A stretch of 64,000 nt of DNA from Massilia putida (lineage in GTDB: Bacteria > Pseudomonadota > Gammaproteobacteria > Burkholderiales > Burkholderiaceae_D), in the NCBI RefSeq assembly GCF_001941825.1, contig NZ_CP019038.1, positions 2,232,001-2,296,000 of the forward strand, read 5' to 3'. The notes under the pieces are model-generated. The model saw only the letters and a list, made by a program, of their open reading frames with translations. It was not told the DNA's origin and ran no database searches. Positions 1 to 9,449 of this stretch are shown one piece after another. Each line of letters starts with the position of its first letter. Within the stretch, counting starts at the first letter, position 1. The translations under genes were made by a program, and so were the position numbers.

Positions 1-49
1 CATGCAATCCCGCGCGTCGGCAAAAACATAACAACATCTCGAGGATAAA

Positions 50-2494
50 ATGCAAAAGACGCATCGCGCGCACCAGTCGTTTCCTGTCCCTCGCACCGGC
101 ATGACGCCGCACGCCATCCACATCGCGGTTGCCACCCTGCTGGCCGCGCCGCTTGCCGCCATTGCCCAGAGTACGGCCACGTCCGACCATGCCCTCTCCC
201 CTGCCGAGACGGTGATCGTCACCGGCACGAGGAGCATCGGCACCAGGATGCGTGAAAGCGCCGCGCCGGTCGCGGTACTGTCCGCCGATGCGTTGCGCGA
301 GACGGGCGCATCGAACCTGTTCGACGCCATGACCGCCCTGATGCCATCCTATGATTCGCAGTCCGTCAGCGGCGACATCGGCAACATGGTCCGCTCGGTG
401 CAGCTGCGTGGCCTGGGCCCGAATCACGTGCTTGTGCTGGTCAACGGAAAACGCCGCCACAGTACCGCCAGCATCGCCGCGGATGCCGGGCCCAACCAGT
501 ACTCCTCGCCGGCCGACCTCGACCTCATTCCCGTCTCGGCGGTCGATCACATCGAAGTCCTGCAGGACGGCGCCGCGGCGCAGTACGGCTCGGACGCGAT
601 CGCCGGCGTCATCAACATCATTCTCAAATCGTCGCCGGGCACGGGCGACATCAGCCTGATGGCAGGCAGGCATGGCAACAGCAAGGTCAATCCGCACCAT
701 GAGCACAACGGCCTGACGCGCGACCTGCTCGTCGACAAAGGATTCGGCCTGGGATCGAACGGTTTCGCCCACTTGTCCGCACAATTGCGCGACCACGATT
801 TCACCAACCAGACCGGAGCCGACCTGGTCACCAGCAACGGTTTCGGCACACCCCTGGTCCCGCGCTCGCCGACGTCGGATCCGTTTCCCAGCAAAGTCAG
901 CGGCGATTCGAAGAGCCGCGTCGGCAGCGCCGCCGTGAACGCCGGGCTGCACCTGGCCGCCGGCACCGAAGCCTATGGCAACGCCACCTATGCCCACCGT
1001 GATGCCTGGAGCTGGCAGAACTGGCGCACGCCGAAAAAGGCGCCGACCTTCTATCCCAACGGCTTTGAACCGCTGGAAACGGCAAAGGAAGACGACTATG
1101 CCGCGACCGTCGGCATCAAGGGCACGACCGGCGGCGGCTGGCACTGGGACCTGAGCACGACGTACGGGCGCGACGACATCGCGATCGGCGTCGAGCACAG
1201 CGTCAACCGGCCGTTGTTGCGGGATACGGGAAATTCACCGACCAGCTTCTACGACGGCCGCTACATGTTTTCGCAGTGGACCACGAATGCGGATGCCGGC
1301 AAGTCGTTCGATATCGGCTGGCAGGCGCCGCTGACGCTGGCGTTCGGTCTCGAAACCCGCCGGGAAGCGTACAGTCTCGGCGCCGGCGACGCGGCCTCGC
1401 GCTACGACTTCGGTCCCGACGGCTTTCCGGGATACGCGCTCGCCGATGCGGGCCGGCACACGCGCCGCAACGTGGCCGGGTATATCGACGTCGGCGTACG
1501 ACCCGTGCCGCAATGGCAGATCAGCGTGGCCGGCCGGGAAGAGCACTACAGCGATTTCGGCAACACGTTCAACGCCAAGCTGACGAGCCGCTACGACTTC
1601 ACCCCCGACGTTGCGCTGCGCGGCACGGTGAGCAACGGGTTCCGCGCCCCGACGCTGCAGGAGGAATTCTATTCCGCGACGAATGTCGGACCGACCTATG
1701 CCGACGTCGTCCTGCCGGCGAATTCGCCCTCCGCCGCGTTCGCAGGCGCCAAGCCGCTGGCACCGGAAAAATCGACGAACCTCAGCGTCGGTCTGGTCGC
1801 GACGGTCGCGCCACGCCTGGCGGTCACGGTGGACCTGTACCGGATCGACGTCCGTCATCGCATCATCGGCTCCGGAACCCTCAGCGGCGCCGGTGCCGAT
1901 GCGGCGATCGTCGCCCACGGCAGCGTACTCGACCCCGGCATCACCGACGCCACCGTCAGCTTCCTGACGAACGGCGTGGATACGCGTACCCACGGTCTCG
2001 ACGCGACAGCCGACTATCCCACCGACTTCGGCGCCTACGGCAAGGTCAAGTGGACGGCCGGACTCAACTTGAACCACAACCGGGTGACCGGCGTCGGCTT
2101 GCCGGGGGGCCTCAATCCGGCGGCGATTTCACCCGTCATCGACGCGACACCGAAGAGCAAGCTGATCCTGGGAGCCAAGTACTACAACGGCGACTGGAAC
2201 GTGAACGTGCGCGTCACCCGCTACGGGGAAACGCAACTGACGGTCGCCGACCCCGACACCGATGGCGCGCCATTCCACACGAACCGCATCAGGCCGACCA
2301 CGATCGCCGACCTGGAGTCCGGGTACGACTTCAGTACGAGGCTGAGCCTGACGGCGGGCGTGAAGAACCTGTTCAACCATTTCCCCGAACACGCGATATC
2401 CCAGGGATATACGCATGCGTATGTGCTGCCGAGCTTCTCGCCCTTTGGCATCAACGGCGCGTACTACTACGTCAAGCTTGCCTATTCGTTATAG
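50..2494 (+). CDS. TonB-dependent outer-membrane receptor
   Basis: An 814-residue receptor that should import a scarce ligand across the outer membrane using TonB energy. It has an N-terminal signal region (hydrophobic core about residues 22-38, likely cut after IAQ at 40), a TonB-box-like ETVIVTGTR at about 53-61, a plug domain at roughly 68-175 with the usual ending (YGSDAIAGVINIIL), then a long beta-barrel. A purine-rich GAGGATAAA just before the ATG supports this start. No neighbour on the left is visible, and the next gene starts a copper operon 63 bases on. The ligand cannot be read from sequence; it could take a siderophore, cobalamin or a carbohydrate. The 49 bases before it hold only the leader. 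Confidence 0.9.
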   Translation: MQKTHRAHQSFPVPRTGMTPHAIHIAVATLLAAPLAAIAQSTATSDHALSPAETVIVTGTRSIGTRMRESAAPVAVLSADALRETGASNLFDAMTALMPSYDSQSVSGDIGNMVRSVQLRGLGPNHVLVLVNGKRRHSTASIAADAGPNQYSSPADLDLIPVSAVDHIEVLQDGAAAQYGSDAIAGVINIILKSSPGTGDISLMAGRHGNSKVNPHHEHNGLTRDLLVDKGFGLGSNGFAHLSAQLRDHDFTNQTGADLVTSNGFGTPLVPRSPTSDPFPSKVSGDSKSRVGSAAVNAGLHLAAGTEAYGNATYAHRDAWSWQNWRTPKKAPTFYPNGFEPLETAKEDDYAATVGIKGTTGGGWHWDLSTTYGRDDIAIGVEHSVNRPLLRDTGNSPTSFYDGRYMFSQWTTNADAGKSFDIGWQAPLTLAFGLETRREAYSLGAGDAASRYDFGPDGFPGYALADAGRHTRRNVAGYIDVGVRPVPQWQISVAGREEHYSDFGNTFNAKLTSRYDFTPDVALRGTVSNGFRAPTLQEEFYSATNVGPTYADVVLPANSPSAAFAGAKPLAPEKSTNLSVGLVATVAPRLAVTVDLYRIDVRHRIIGSGTLSGAGADAAIVAHGSVLDPGITDATVSFLTNGVDTRTHGLDATADYPTDFGAYGKVKWTAGLNLNHNRVTGVGLPGGLNPAAISPVIDATPKSKLILGAKYYNGDWNVNVRVTRYGETQLTVADPDTDGAPFHTNRIRPTTIADLESGYDFSTRLSLTAGVKNLFNHFPEHAISQGYTHAYVLPSFSPFGINGAYYYVKLAYSL

Positions 2495-2519
2495 GCGGAA
2501 CGTCGCCGGCAACCCTGCC

Positions 2520-2548
2520 TTGATGCCGGCTCTTGAATTGGGTACTAT
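2520..2548 (+). promoter_or_regulatory. Candidate sigma-70 promoter of the copper operon
   Basis: TTGATG (2520-2525) and TACTAT (2543-2548) are separated by 17 bases. A start site near 2555 would lie only about three bases before the ATG at 2558, and no Shine-Dalgarno sequence is seen, so the first mRNA may be almost leaderless. The hexamers are moderate matches, and no clear CueR-type dyad was found. Confidence 0.4.
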
Positions 2549-2557
2549 GCTCGCACC

Positions 2558-2935
2558 ATGCGCTCGTTCATCCGCTTTTTCCTGTGGCTGTCGATCACGG
2601 TGCTGTCCCTCCAGGGCGGCGCCGCGATGGCCTGCGGGCAAGCGGAAACGGCCGCGCACGCGACCGTGCTCGCATCCGCGCACCGGCACCACCAGGATAC
2701 CGCGCACGCCGGCGCAGGCCACTGCGGCAAGGCCGCCGCGAAGACGGCGGCATCGTCCCACGGCAAGTGCTCCGCCTGCGCCAGTTGCTGCGTCGGCGCC
2801 GCCGCGCTCCCCGTGCGGCTCCCGACCTTCCACGCCCCCTCATCGGACTCGTCGCTGCCTGCGATTGCGCAAGCGGCGATGACGTCCGTCGTCCCGGCGG
2901 CCCTCGAACGGCCGCCCCGGGCTTCGTTCGCTTGA
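2558..2935 (+). CDS. Small exported Cys/His-rich protein of the copper cluster
   Basis: A 125-residue protein with a clear signal peptide (hydrophobic residues 7-18, likely cut near AMA-CGQ). The mature part is rich in His and Cys: HRHHQD, HCGK and a KCSACASCC cluster near residues 69-77, which suggests binding of copper or another soft metal in the periplasm. It is the first gene of a run that continues with a TolC-like protein, a multicopper oxidase and CopC/CopD, which supports a role in copper handling. Small Cys-rich proteins in this place are common in copper islands, but I do not recognise a named family. Confidence 0.7.
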   Translation: MRSFIRFFLWLSITVLSLQGGAAMACGQAETAAHATVLASAHRHHQDTAHAGAGHCGKAAAKTAASSHGKCSACASCCVGAAALPVRLPTFHAPSSDSSLPAIAQAAMTSVVPAALERPPRASFA

Positions 2936-3002
2936 TGTGACGTGCGCGCCGCCGGCGCGCATCCGGGCCGCCCGTCCGGCCCCAATCAATACGATACGAA
3001 CC

Positions 3003-4358
3003 ATGAAAATTCCATCCCTGCTGCTGTACGCGGCCGGCGTGCCGCTGCTTGTCGGCTGCACGACCTTTTCACCGGACGGCGGTCTCGGCGACGTCGCCCG
3101 GCTCGCGCAGGAACGCATCGGACAGCCCGCGCCCTTGCAGCGCGGCCAGGACGCGCATGCCGACGTGGCGGCCCTGCTTGCCAAACCGCTCGACGCCGAC
3201 GCCGCGGTACGCGTCGCCCTGCTCAACAACGCGGGCCTGCGGGCGACGCTGGCCGAACTGGCGATCGCCGAGGCCGACTTCGTCCAGGCCGGCCGCTTGC
3301 CCAACCCCGGCTTCAGCTTCGGCCGGGTGCGCGGCGGCGGCGGCACGGAGATCGACCGCGGCCTGTCCTTCGACCTCGCCGCCCTGCTGACCCTGCCGGC
3401 CCGCACCCGGATCGAACGCCGGCGCTTCGAGCAAGCCAGGCTGCAGGCGGCGATGGACGCGGTGAAGCTGGCCGCGGACACGCGAAAAGCGTATTACACG
3501 GCCGTCGCCGCCGCGCAGATGTCGGCATTCACCGACCAGGTACGGGCATCGGCGGAGGCGGCCGCGGAACTCGGCGCGCGCATGCGGGCCGCCGGCAACT
3601 GGAGCGAACTGGATGCGGCGCGCGAGCGTGCCTACTACCAGGATGCCGTCACGCAGCAGGCGCAGGCGCACCTGCAGGCCACCACCGCCCGTGAGGAACT
3701 CGTCCGCCTGCTGGGCCTGCAGGATCCATCCACCGGCTTCACCCTGCCCGACCGGCTTCCCGACCTGCCCGCGCAGGCGCGCGCGCCGGCGAATGCCGAG
3801 GCCGAAGCGCTGGAGCGGCGACTCGACGTCCTCATCGCCCGCCAGGATGCGCAGGCCAAGGCGCAGGCACTGGGCCTGACCCGGGCCACGGGCTTCATCA
3901 ACGTGTTCGACGCGGGCTACGCCAACAAGAGCACGACCGGCGCCGCGCGCCAGGACGGCTACCAGGTTGCGCTGGAACTGCCGCTGTTCGACTGGGGCGG
4001 GGCGCGCGTGGCGCGGGCCGAGGCCACCTACTTGCAGGCGGTGCAGCGCACCGCCGACATCGCCGTGCGGGCCCGCTCCGAGGTGCGCCAGGCCTATGCG
4101 GCCTATCGCACCACCTACGACATCGCCCGGCATTACCGGGACGAGGTCGTCCCGCTGCGCAAGCGGATCGCCGACGAAGTCCTGCTGCGCTACAACGGCA
4201 TGCTCGCCAGTACCTTCGAACTGCTCGCGGAATCGCGCGAGCAGCTTGCCAGCGTCAACGGCGCCATCGCCGCGCAGCGCGATTTCTGGATCGCCGATAC
4301 CCATCTCCAGTTCGCCATGAATACCGGCGGCACGACCGATGCGAGGACAGCACAATGA
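3003..4358 (+). CDS. TolC-family outer-membrane efflux lipoprotein
   Basis: A 451-residue outer membrane factor. The chosen ATG at 3003 gives a lipoprotein signal (LLVGC lipobox near residues 14-18); an upstream in-frame ATG at 2937 would add 22 Arg/Pro-rich residues and bury the signal. Two long helical repeats follow, with the alternating Ala/Glu/Arg pattern of OEP domains. Its stop overlaps the next start by four bases. In CusCFBA-like systems such a protein forms the outer channel for copper efflux, but no RND pump (CusA) or adaptor (CusB) lies here, so its inner-membrane partner must be elsewhere or be different. Confidence 0.87.
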   Translation: MKIPSLLLYAAGVPLLVGCTTFSPDGGLGDVARLAQERIGQPAPLQRGQDAHADVAALLAKPLDADAAVRVALLNNAGLRATLAELAIAEADFVQAGRLPNPGFSFGRVRGGGGTEIDRGLSFDLAALLTLPARTRIERRRFEQARLQAAMDAVKLAADTRKAYYTAVAAAQMSAFTDQVRASAEAAAELGARMRAAGNWSELDAARERAYYQDAVTQQAQAHLQATTAREELVRLLGLQDPSTGFTLPDRLPDLPAQARAPANAEAEALERRLDVLIARQDAQAKAQALGLTRATGFINVFDAGYANKSTTGAARQDGYQVALELPLFDWGGARVARAEATYLQAVQRTADIAVRARSEVRQAYAAYRTTYDIARHYRDEVVPLRKRIADEVLLRYNGMLASTFELLAESREQLASVNGAIAAQRDFWIADTHLQFAMNTGGTTDARTAQ

Positions 4359-5746
4359 TTTCCCGTCGAGATTTCTTCAAGAACGCTGGTGCGGTCGCGG
4401 TGACCACCGCCGCCGTGAGCCGCGTGGGCGCGGCATCGCTGCCCGAGGCCATGGTCGCGGACGGCGCCCGGACCCGGGTGCCGCCGCCACCGCCGAACGG
4501 CCGTCCGTTCAACCCGGTCGTCACGCTGAACGGCTGGTCGCTGCCCTGGCGGATGAACCACGGCGTCAAAGAGTTCCACCTGGTGGCGGAACCCGTCGTG
4601 CGCGAGTTCGCGCCGGGCATGAAGGTCAACCTGTGGGGCTACAACGGCCAGTCGCCCGGGCCGACCATCGAAGTCGTCGAGGGCGACCGCGTGCGGATCT
4701 TCGTGACCAACAAGCTGCCCGAGCACACGAGCGTGCACTGGCACGGCCAGCGCCTGCCGAACGGCATGGACGGCGTGACCGGCATCACCCAGCCGGGCAT
4801 CGCGCCGGGCAAGACCTTCGTCTACGAATTCGTCGCGCGCCGCGCCGGCACCTTCATGTACCACCCGCATGCCGACGAGATGGCGCAGATGGCGATGGGC
4901 ATGATGGGCCTGTGGATCACCCATCCGAAAGACCCGTCGCTGCACGCGGTCGACCGCGACTTCGCCTTCCTGCTGAGCGCGTACGACATCGATCCCGGCA
5001 GCTACACGCCGAAGATCAACACGATGCTGGACTTTAATCTCTGGACCTTCAACAGCCGGGTGTTCCCGGGCATCGACGCGATGCCGGCACGCCAGGGCGA
5101 CCGCGTGCGCATCCGCGTCGGCAACCTGACGATGACGAACCATCCGATCCACCTCCACGGCCACGAGTTCGAGGTGACCGGCACCGACGGCGGCTGGACC
5201 CCGCCCGGATCGCGCTGGCCGGAGGTCACCACCGACATCGCGGTCGGCCAGATGCGGGCGATCGAGTTCGTCGCCAACGAACCGGGCGACTGGTCCGTCC
5301 ACTGCCACAAGTCGCACCATACGATGAACGCGATGGGCCACAATGTCCCGACGCTGATCGGCGTCGACCACCGCGGCCTGGCCGAAAAGATCGGCAAGAT
5401 CGTGCCGGACTACATGGTCATGGGCGACAAGGGCGGATCGATGGGCGGCATGGAGATGCCGCTGCCGGAAAACACGCTGCCGATGATGACGGGCGAAGGT
5501 CCGTTCGGCGGCGTCGAGATGGGCGGCATGTTCACCGTGCTGAAGGTGCGCCCGGACCAGAAGCGCGGCGACTACACCGATCCGGGCTGGTACGAGCACC
5601 CGGCCGGCACCGTCGCCTACGAGTGGACGGGCGACCTGGCCGAACCGGTACGCAGCCACGGCGCGGGCCACGGCGCCATGCCCGCGGCGCATCCGCCGGA
5701 CGTCGAACTCACCGTGAAGAAACCGTCCGGCCACGCCAGCCACTGA
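4355..5746 (+). CDS. Two-domain multicopper oxidase (copper tolerance)
   Basis: A 463-residue periplasmic oxidase, expected to oxidise Cu(I) to the less toxic Cu(II) with O2. The N-terminus has a Tat-like SRRDFFKN motif. Copper ligands are all visible: HWHG (about 128-131), HPH (170-172), HPIHLHGH (263-270) and HCHKSHHTMNAM (316-327), matching HCHxxxHxxxxM. It is shorter than three-domain CopA/CueO, so it is a two-domain type. A Met/His-rich tail (GGSMGGMEM, then HGAGHGAM) may bind extra copper. It overlaps the TolC-like gene by four bases. Confidence 0.9.
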   Translation: MISRRDFFKNAGAVAVTTAAVSRVGAASLPEAMVADGARTRVPPPPPNGRPFNPVVTLNGWSLPWRMNHGVKEFHLVAEPVVREFAPGMKVNLWGYNGQSPGPTIEVVEGDRVRIFVTNKLPEHTSVHWHGQRLPNGMDGVTGITQPGIAPGKTFVYEFVARRAGTFMYHPHADEMAQMAMGMMGLWITHPKDPSLHAVDRDFAFLLSAYDIDPGSYTPKINTMLDFNLWTFNSRVFPGIDAMPARQGDRVRIRVGNLTMTNHPIHLHGHEFEVTGTDGGWTPPGSRWPEVTTDIAVGQMRAIEFVANEPGDWSVHCHKSHHTMNAMGHNVPTLIGVDHRGLAEKIGKIVPDYMVMGDKGGSMGGMEMPLPENTLPMMTGEGPFGGVEMGGMFTVLKVRPDQKRGDYTDPGWYEHPAGTVAYEWTGDLAEPVRSHGAGHGAMPAAHPPDVELTVKKPSGHASH

Positions 5747-5768
5747 TGCATCTTTTTTGGAGATTCCA

Positions 5769-6128
5769 ATGACCCGCTCATCCATTCTGTTCAGCACCCT
5801 CATCGCCACCGCCGCCGGCCTGGCGCCGGCGGCCCCCGGCGCATTCGCACAGGCAGCCATGCCGGCCGCGACGCAGGACGATGCCGCGCCACTGTCCGTC
5901 GGCGAAGTGAAGAAGGTCGACAAGGACACCGGCAAGCTGACGATCAGGCACGGCCCGCTGAAGAACCTCGACATGCCCGGCATGACGATGGCGTTCAAGG
6001 TAAGCGATCCGGCCATGCTCGACAAGGCGAAGGCCGGCGACCCGATCCGGTTCCACGTCGAGCGCGTCAACGGCACGCTCACGGTGACCCGGCTGGAAAC
6101 CGCCGACCAGGCCGCGGCGACGCACTGA
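5769..6128 (+). CDS. CusF-like periplasmic copper-binding protein
   Basis: A 119-residue exported protein with one CusF-type OB-fold. The metal site is HGPLKNLDMPGMTM (about residues 61-74): the His and two Met ligands of E. coli CusF are kept, while its cation-pi Trp is replaced by Met, as in many CusF homologues. Start ATG at 5769 follows TTGGAGATTCC; an upstream TTG at 5757 is less likely. CusF passes Cu(I) or Ag(I) to an efflux pump; here the neighbours are an oxidase and CopC/CopD, so it may instead buffer copper for these. Confidence 0.85.
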   Translation: MTRSSILFSTLIATAAGLAPAAPGAFAQAAMPAATQDDAAPLSVGEVKKVDKDTGKLTIRHGPLKNLDMPGMTMAFKVSDPAMLDKAKAGDPIRFHVERVNGTLTVTRLETADQAAATH

Positions 6129-6154
6129 CCCCAATCACGCTATCAGGAGCAAGC

Positions 6155-6520
6155 ATGTCCATCAAACACGTTATGGCCGCAACCGTCTTTGCCTTCGCCA
6201 GCGTCGCGGCATCGTCCGCCTTCGCGCACGCCAAGCTGCAATCGTCCGACCCACGGGCCGGCAGCACGCTCGACGCCGCCCCGCAGCAGGTGCGCCTGAA
6301 GTTCAACGAGGCGCTGGAACCGGCGTTCAGCAAGATCCAGGTGACGGGGCCGCACAATACGCCGGTGGCGGTCGGCGCGACGGCCATCGACAAGGCCGAT
6401 CCCACCGCCATGCGCGTGCCGCTGCCGCAGCTGGGCGCCGGGGAATATCACATCCAATGGACGGCCATGACCCATGACGGCCACAAGATGAAGGGCGAAG
6501 TCACGTTCACGGTCAAGTGA
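6155..6520 (+). CDS. copC: CopC-family periplasmic copper-binding protein
   Basis: A 121-residue exported protein. The signal peptide ends AFA-HAKL, leaving an N-terminal His as in CopC, where it ligates Cu(II). The C-terminal THDGHKMKG holds further His ligands. Its stop codon shares one base with the ATG of the CopD gene, so the two are translationally coupled, as in other copCD pairs. It probably carries copper to CopD for uptake or supply to cuproenzymes. Confidence 0.9.
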   Translation: MSIKHVMAATVFAFASVAASSAFAHAKLQSSDPRAGSTLDAAPQQVRLKFNEALEPAFSKIQVTGPHNTPVAVGATAIDKADPTAMRVPLPQLGAGEYHIQWTAMTHDGHKMKGEVTFTVK

Positions 6521-7461
6521 TGGCGCCGGACCTGTTGACCGCCGGGCGCCTCGTCACTGCCCTGCTGAACCTGGCGGTGGCCCTGCTCACGGGGACGGCG
6601 CTGGCGCGCCTGTGGCTCGGCCGCGATGCGTCCGCCTGGGCCGCGGCGCGGCGCCCGCCGGTCCGCCATGCGGCCGTCGCCGCTATCGTCGCCGCCTTGC
6701 TCGCCGACGCCGCGCTGCTGTGGATCGAATCGGCGGCGATGGCCGAAGTCCCGCTCGCCGAAGCGGGCGCCGCCACCTGGACCATGCTGCACGCCACGCA
6801 CCTGGGCCTGGCCTGGGCGATCGGGATGGCGGGGCTGGTCGCCGCGGCGGCGGCGGCGTGCCTGCCCGGCAAACGGAATGCGGCGCCCGCCATGCTGACG
6901 CTGGCCGCGCTGGGCGTGTTCTGGTACACGCGCAGCATGGTCAGCCACGCGGACAGCGAGGGCGACTTCAGCCTGCCCCTGCTGGCGGACTGGATTCACC
7001 TGGGCCTGATCAGCGTGTGGGTCGGGGAAGTGCTGGTCGCCGGCGGCATCATGCTGAAGCCGTCCGGACCCATGGCCGCGGACGACCGCCGCGCGCGGTC
7101 GGCGTATGTCGCGTCGCTGTCCGCCTCGGCCACGATCGCGCTGGCCGGCATCTTCGTCACGGGCCTGTATGCGAGCTGGCGCAACCTCGGCGGCTTCGCC
7201 AATCTGCTCGGCAACCCGTACGGCGCCACGCTCGTGGCCAAGCTGCTCCTCGTGGGCATCGCGGCGTTGCTGGGCGGGTTCAACCGCTTTGTCGTGATGC
7301 CGCCCTGGCTCGCGCGCGAGGCGGCCGGCCAGGCCGCGCCGGCGCCGCTGCCGGCGCGCTTCCGGCGCGTGCTGCTGGTGGAGGCCGCGATACTGCTGGC
7401 GGTCGTCGTGGCGGCGGCATGGCTGGCATCGACGTCGCCGCCCGCCGATCTCATGTCCTGA
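6520..7461 (+). CDS. copD: CopD-family inner-membrane copper transport protein
   Basis: A 313-residue integral membrane protein with about eight predicted helices and a CopD domain in the C-terminal half (WIHLGLISVWVGEVLVAGG; later ASWRNLGGFANLLGNPYG). It begins at the ATG inside TGATG at the end of copC; a GTG three bases earlier is the alternative. It should work with CopC in moving copper through the inner membrane. It is the last gene of the copper operon; a 177-base gap with GC-rich dyads but no clear T-run follows. Confidence 0.87.
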   Translation: MAPDLLTAGRLVTALLNLAVALLTGTALARLWLGRDASAWAAARRPPVRHAAVAAIVAALLADAALLWIESAAMAEVPLAEAGAATWTMLHATHLGLAWAIGMAGLVAAAAAACLPGKRNAAPAMLTLAALGVFWYTRSMVSHADSEGDFSLPLLADWIHLGLISVWVGEVLVAGGIMLKPSGPMAADDRRARSAYVASLSASATIALAGIFVTGLYASWRNLGGFANLLGNPYGATLVAKLLLVGIAALLGGFNRFVVMPPWLAREAAGQAAPAPLPARFRRVLLVEAAILLAVVVAAAWLASTSPPADLMS

Positions 7462-7638
7462 CCGCGCCGGGAAGACCGCCGCAGCGTGCGCGGCCGCGGC
7501 GGCTCCTTTCAGCAGTTTGTACCGCACGACCGTGCCGGCACGCGACAACGTTGCGTTCTGCATGCGGCCTCTGGCGCCCCGGCGCGCACGGCGTTAGCAT
7601 CCGTCGGGCCGCCCAAAAACCGCACACCAGGAGGAACC

Positions 7639-8499
7639 GTGGACCAGCACATCGCCCGCACCGGGATAACGTATCGCCGCATGCACAAGCACGATCTCGA
7701 AGGGGCGCACCGCCTGTCGCAATCGCTGCGCTGGCCGCACCGGCAGCAGGACTGGGACTTCATCCACCGGCTCGGCATGGGCTTCGTCGCCGAGGCGGAC
7801 GACACGGTGGTCGGCACCATCATGTGCTGGAGCCACGGCAGCGAATTCGCCTCGATCGGCATGGTCATCGTCAGCCAGGAGTGGCAGGGCCACGGCATCG
7901 GCCGCAAGCTCATGTCGATGGCGATGGGCGAACTGGGCAAGCGCAACATCGTCCTGCACTCGACGGACGTCGGCGCAAAACTCTACCAGGGCCTCGGCTT
8001 CGGGCAGACCGGCGCGATCTGCCAGCACCAGGGCAGCGTGTTCGGCACGAAGCTGATGGCCCTGCCCCCCGGCGAGCGGATCCGCCCCCTGGGCTCGCGC
8101 GAGGACGCGGCGCTGGCCGCGCTGGGCGCGCGCGCCGCCGGCATGCCGCGCGCCACCGTGCTGGCCGCGCTGCGCGAGGTGGCCGAGTGCGTGGTGATCG
8201 ACCGCTACGACGAATTGATCGGCTACGCGATGTTGCGCCGCTTCGGCCTCGGCTACGTCATCGGCCCGGTGGTCGCCCCCGACATCGAACGCGCCAAGGC
8301 CTTGATCAGCCACTGGACCGGCACCTATGCCGGCGCCTTCGTGCGGATCGACGTGCCGGCCAGCTGCGGCCTGGGCGCATGGCTCGACGAACTGGGCCTG
8401 CTGCAGGTCGACACCGTGACGACGATGGTGCGCGGCGAGCCTCCCCTCCCGGACGGGACGGTGCGCCAGTTCGCCATCGTCAACCAGGCCCTCGGCTGA
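7639..8499 (+). CDS. GNAT-family N-acetyltransferase with two GNAT-type domains
   Basis: A 286-residue acetyl-CoA-dependent transferase. The first domain has the pyrophosphate-binding motif QEWQGHGIGRKL at about residues 83-94; the second half (from about 145) resembles the C-terminal domain of YitH/HolE-type GNAT proteins. The GTG start at 7639 is preceded by a strong AGGAGGAA; ORF extensions upstream lack such a site. It shares one or two bases with the next dehydrogenase gene, so the two are co-translated. The substrate is unknown: an amine, amino acid or small toxic compound are all possible. Confidence 0.8.
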   Translation: MDQHIARTGITYRRMHKHDLEGAHRLSQSLRWPHRQQDWDFIHRLGMGFVAEADDTVVGTIMCWSHGSEFASIGMVIVSQEWQGHGIGRKLMSMAMGELGKRNIVLHSTDVGAKLYQGLGFGQTGAICQHQGSVFGTKLMALPPGERIRPLGSREDAALAALGARAAGMPRATVLAALREVAECVVIDRYDELIGYAMLRRFGLGYVIGPVVAPDIERAKALISHWTGTYAGAFVRIDVPASCGLGAWLDELGLLQVDTVTTMVRGEPPLPDGTVRQFAIVNQALG

Positions 8500-9431
8500 T
8501 GCCGCGGCCGATCTTCCTGTACAAGGCCGACCCGGTACGCGGGGCGGAGTGGGCGGAGTGCTTCGAGCGCAAGGCGCCCGAACTGGAATTCCGTCAATGG
8601 CCGCTCGACGCGGAGGCCGAGCGGGTACGCTACCTGGCGGCCTGGGAGCCGCCGCAAGATCTCGCGCGCTTTCCCCGGCTGGAGCTCGTGTTCTCGGTGG
8701 GCGCCGGGATCGACCAGTTCGACTTCGCGCGCGTCCCGCCGCACCTGCCCGTGCTGCGCATGGTGGAGCCGGGCATCGTCGACGGCATGGTCGAATACGC
8801 GACCCTGGCGGTGCTGGCCCTGCACCGCGACTGGCCCGCATACCGCGAACAGCAGCGCGACCGCCGGTGGGAGGCGCACCGCGTCCGTACCGCGGCCTCG
8901 CGCCGCGTCGGCGTCCTCGGCCTCGGCATGCTGGGGCGCGCCGTGCTGGACAAGCTGCGCGGCTTCGGTTTTCCCTGCGCCGGCTGGAGCCGTTCGGCAC
9001 ACACGATCGACGGCGTCGATTGTTACGCGGGGCCGGACGCGCTGCCGGCCTTCCTCGCGCGCACCGACATCCTCGTCTGCCTGCTGCCGCTGACGGCGGC
9101 CACGCGCGGCATTCTCGACGCGCGCCTGTTCGCGGCGCTGCCATCGGGCGCGGCGCTCGTCAACTGCGGCCGCGGCGGTCACCTCGTGCAGGACGACCTG
9201 CTGGCCGCGCTCGACGACGGCCGCCTGTCGGCCGCCGTGCTCGACGTCTGCGACCCGGAGCCGCCGGCGCCCGGGCACCCGTTCTGGCACCACCCGCGCA
9301 TCGTGCTGACGCCCCACATCGCCAGCATGACCCAGCCCGGGACGGCGGTGGACGCCGTCCTCGACAACATCCGCCGGCATCGGGCCGGCCTCGCGCTGAC
9401 GGGCGTGGTCGAACGCCAGCGCGGTTATTGA
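8499..9431 (+). CDS. D-2-hydroxyacid dehydrogenase, GhrA-like
   Basis: A 310-residue NAD(P)H-dependent enzyme of the glyoxylate/hydroxypyruvate reductase A type. The Rossmann motif GVLGLGMLG lies near residue 140; the catalytic set is Arg in NCGRGG, Glu in DPEPPAPGHPFW and His in LTPHIAS, and the whole length fits GhrA (about 312). Its ATG overlaps the TGA of the GNAT gene. It should reduce glyoxylate, hydroxypyruvate or a related 2-oxoacid. A 141-base gap with a palindromic operator follows. Confidence 0.88.
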   Translation: MPRPIFLYKADPVRGAEWAECFERKAPELEFRQWPLDAEAERVRYLAAWEPPQDLARFPRLELVFSVGAGIDQFDFARVPPHLPVLRMVEPGIVDGMVEYATLAVLALHRDWPAYREQQRDRRWEAHRVRTAASRRVGVLGLGMLGRAVLDKLRGFGFPCAGWSRSAHTIDGVDCYAGPDALPAFLARTDILVCLLPLTAATRGILDARLFAALPSGAALVNCGRGGHLVQDDLLAALDDGRLSAAVLDVCDPEPPAPGHPFWHHPRIVLTPHIASMTQPGTAVDAVLDNIRRHRAGLALTGVVERQRGY

Positions 9432-9449
9432 GGGCACGCCGGGGACGCA

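Noticed and set aside
1235..2077. A 280-residue open frame opposite the TonB receptor
   Set aside because: It is an Arg/Val/Gly-rich shadow of the GC-rich receptor gene, without domain, start site or leader.
4190..6082. A 630-residue minus-strand open frame across the copper genes
   Set aside because: It lies opposite three well supported genes with catalytic motifs and shows only low-complexity His/Arg/Val sequence.
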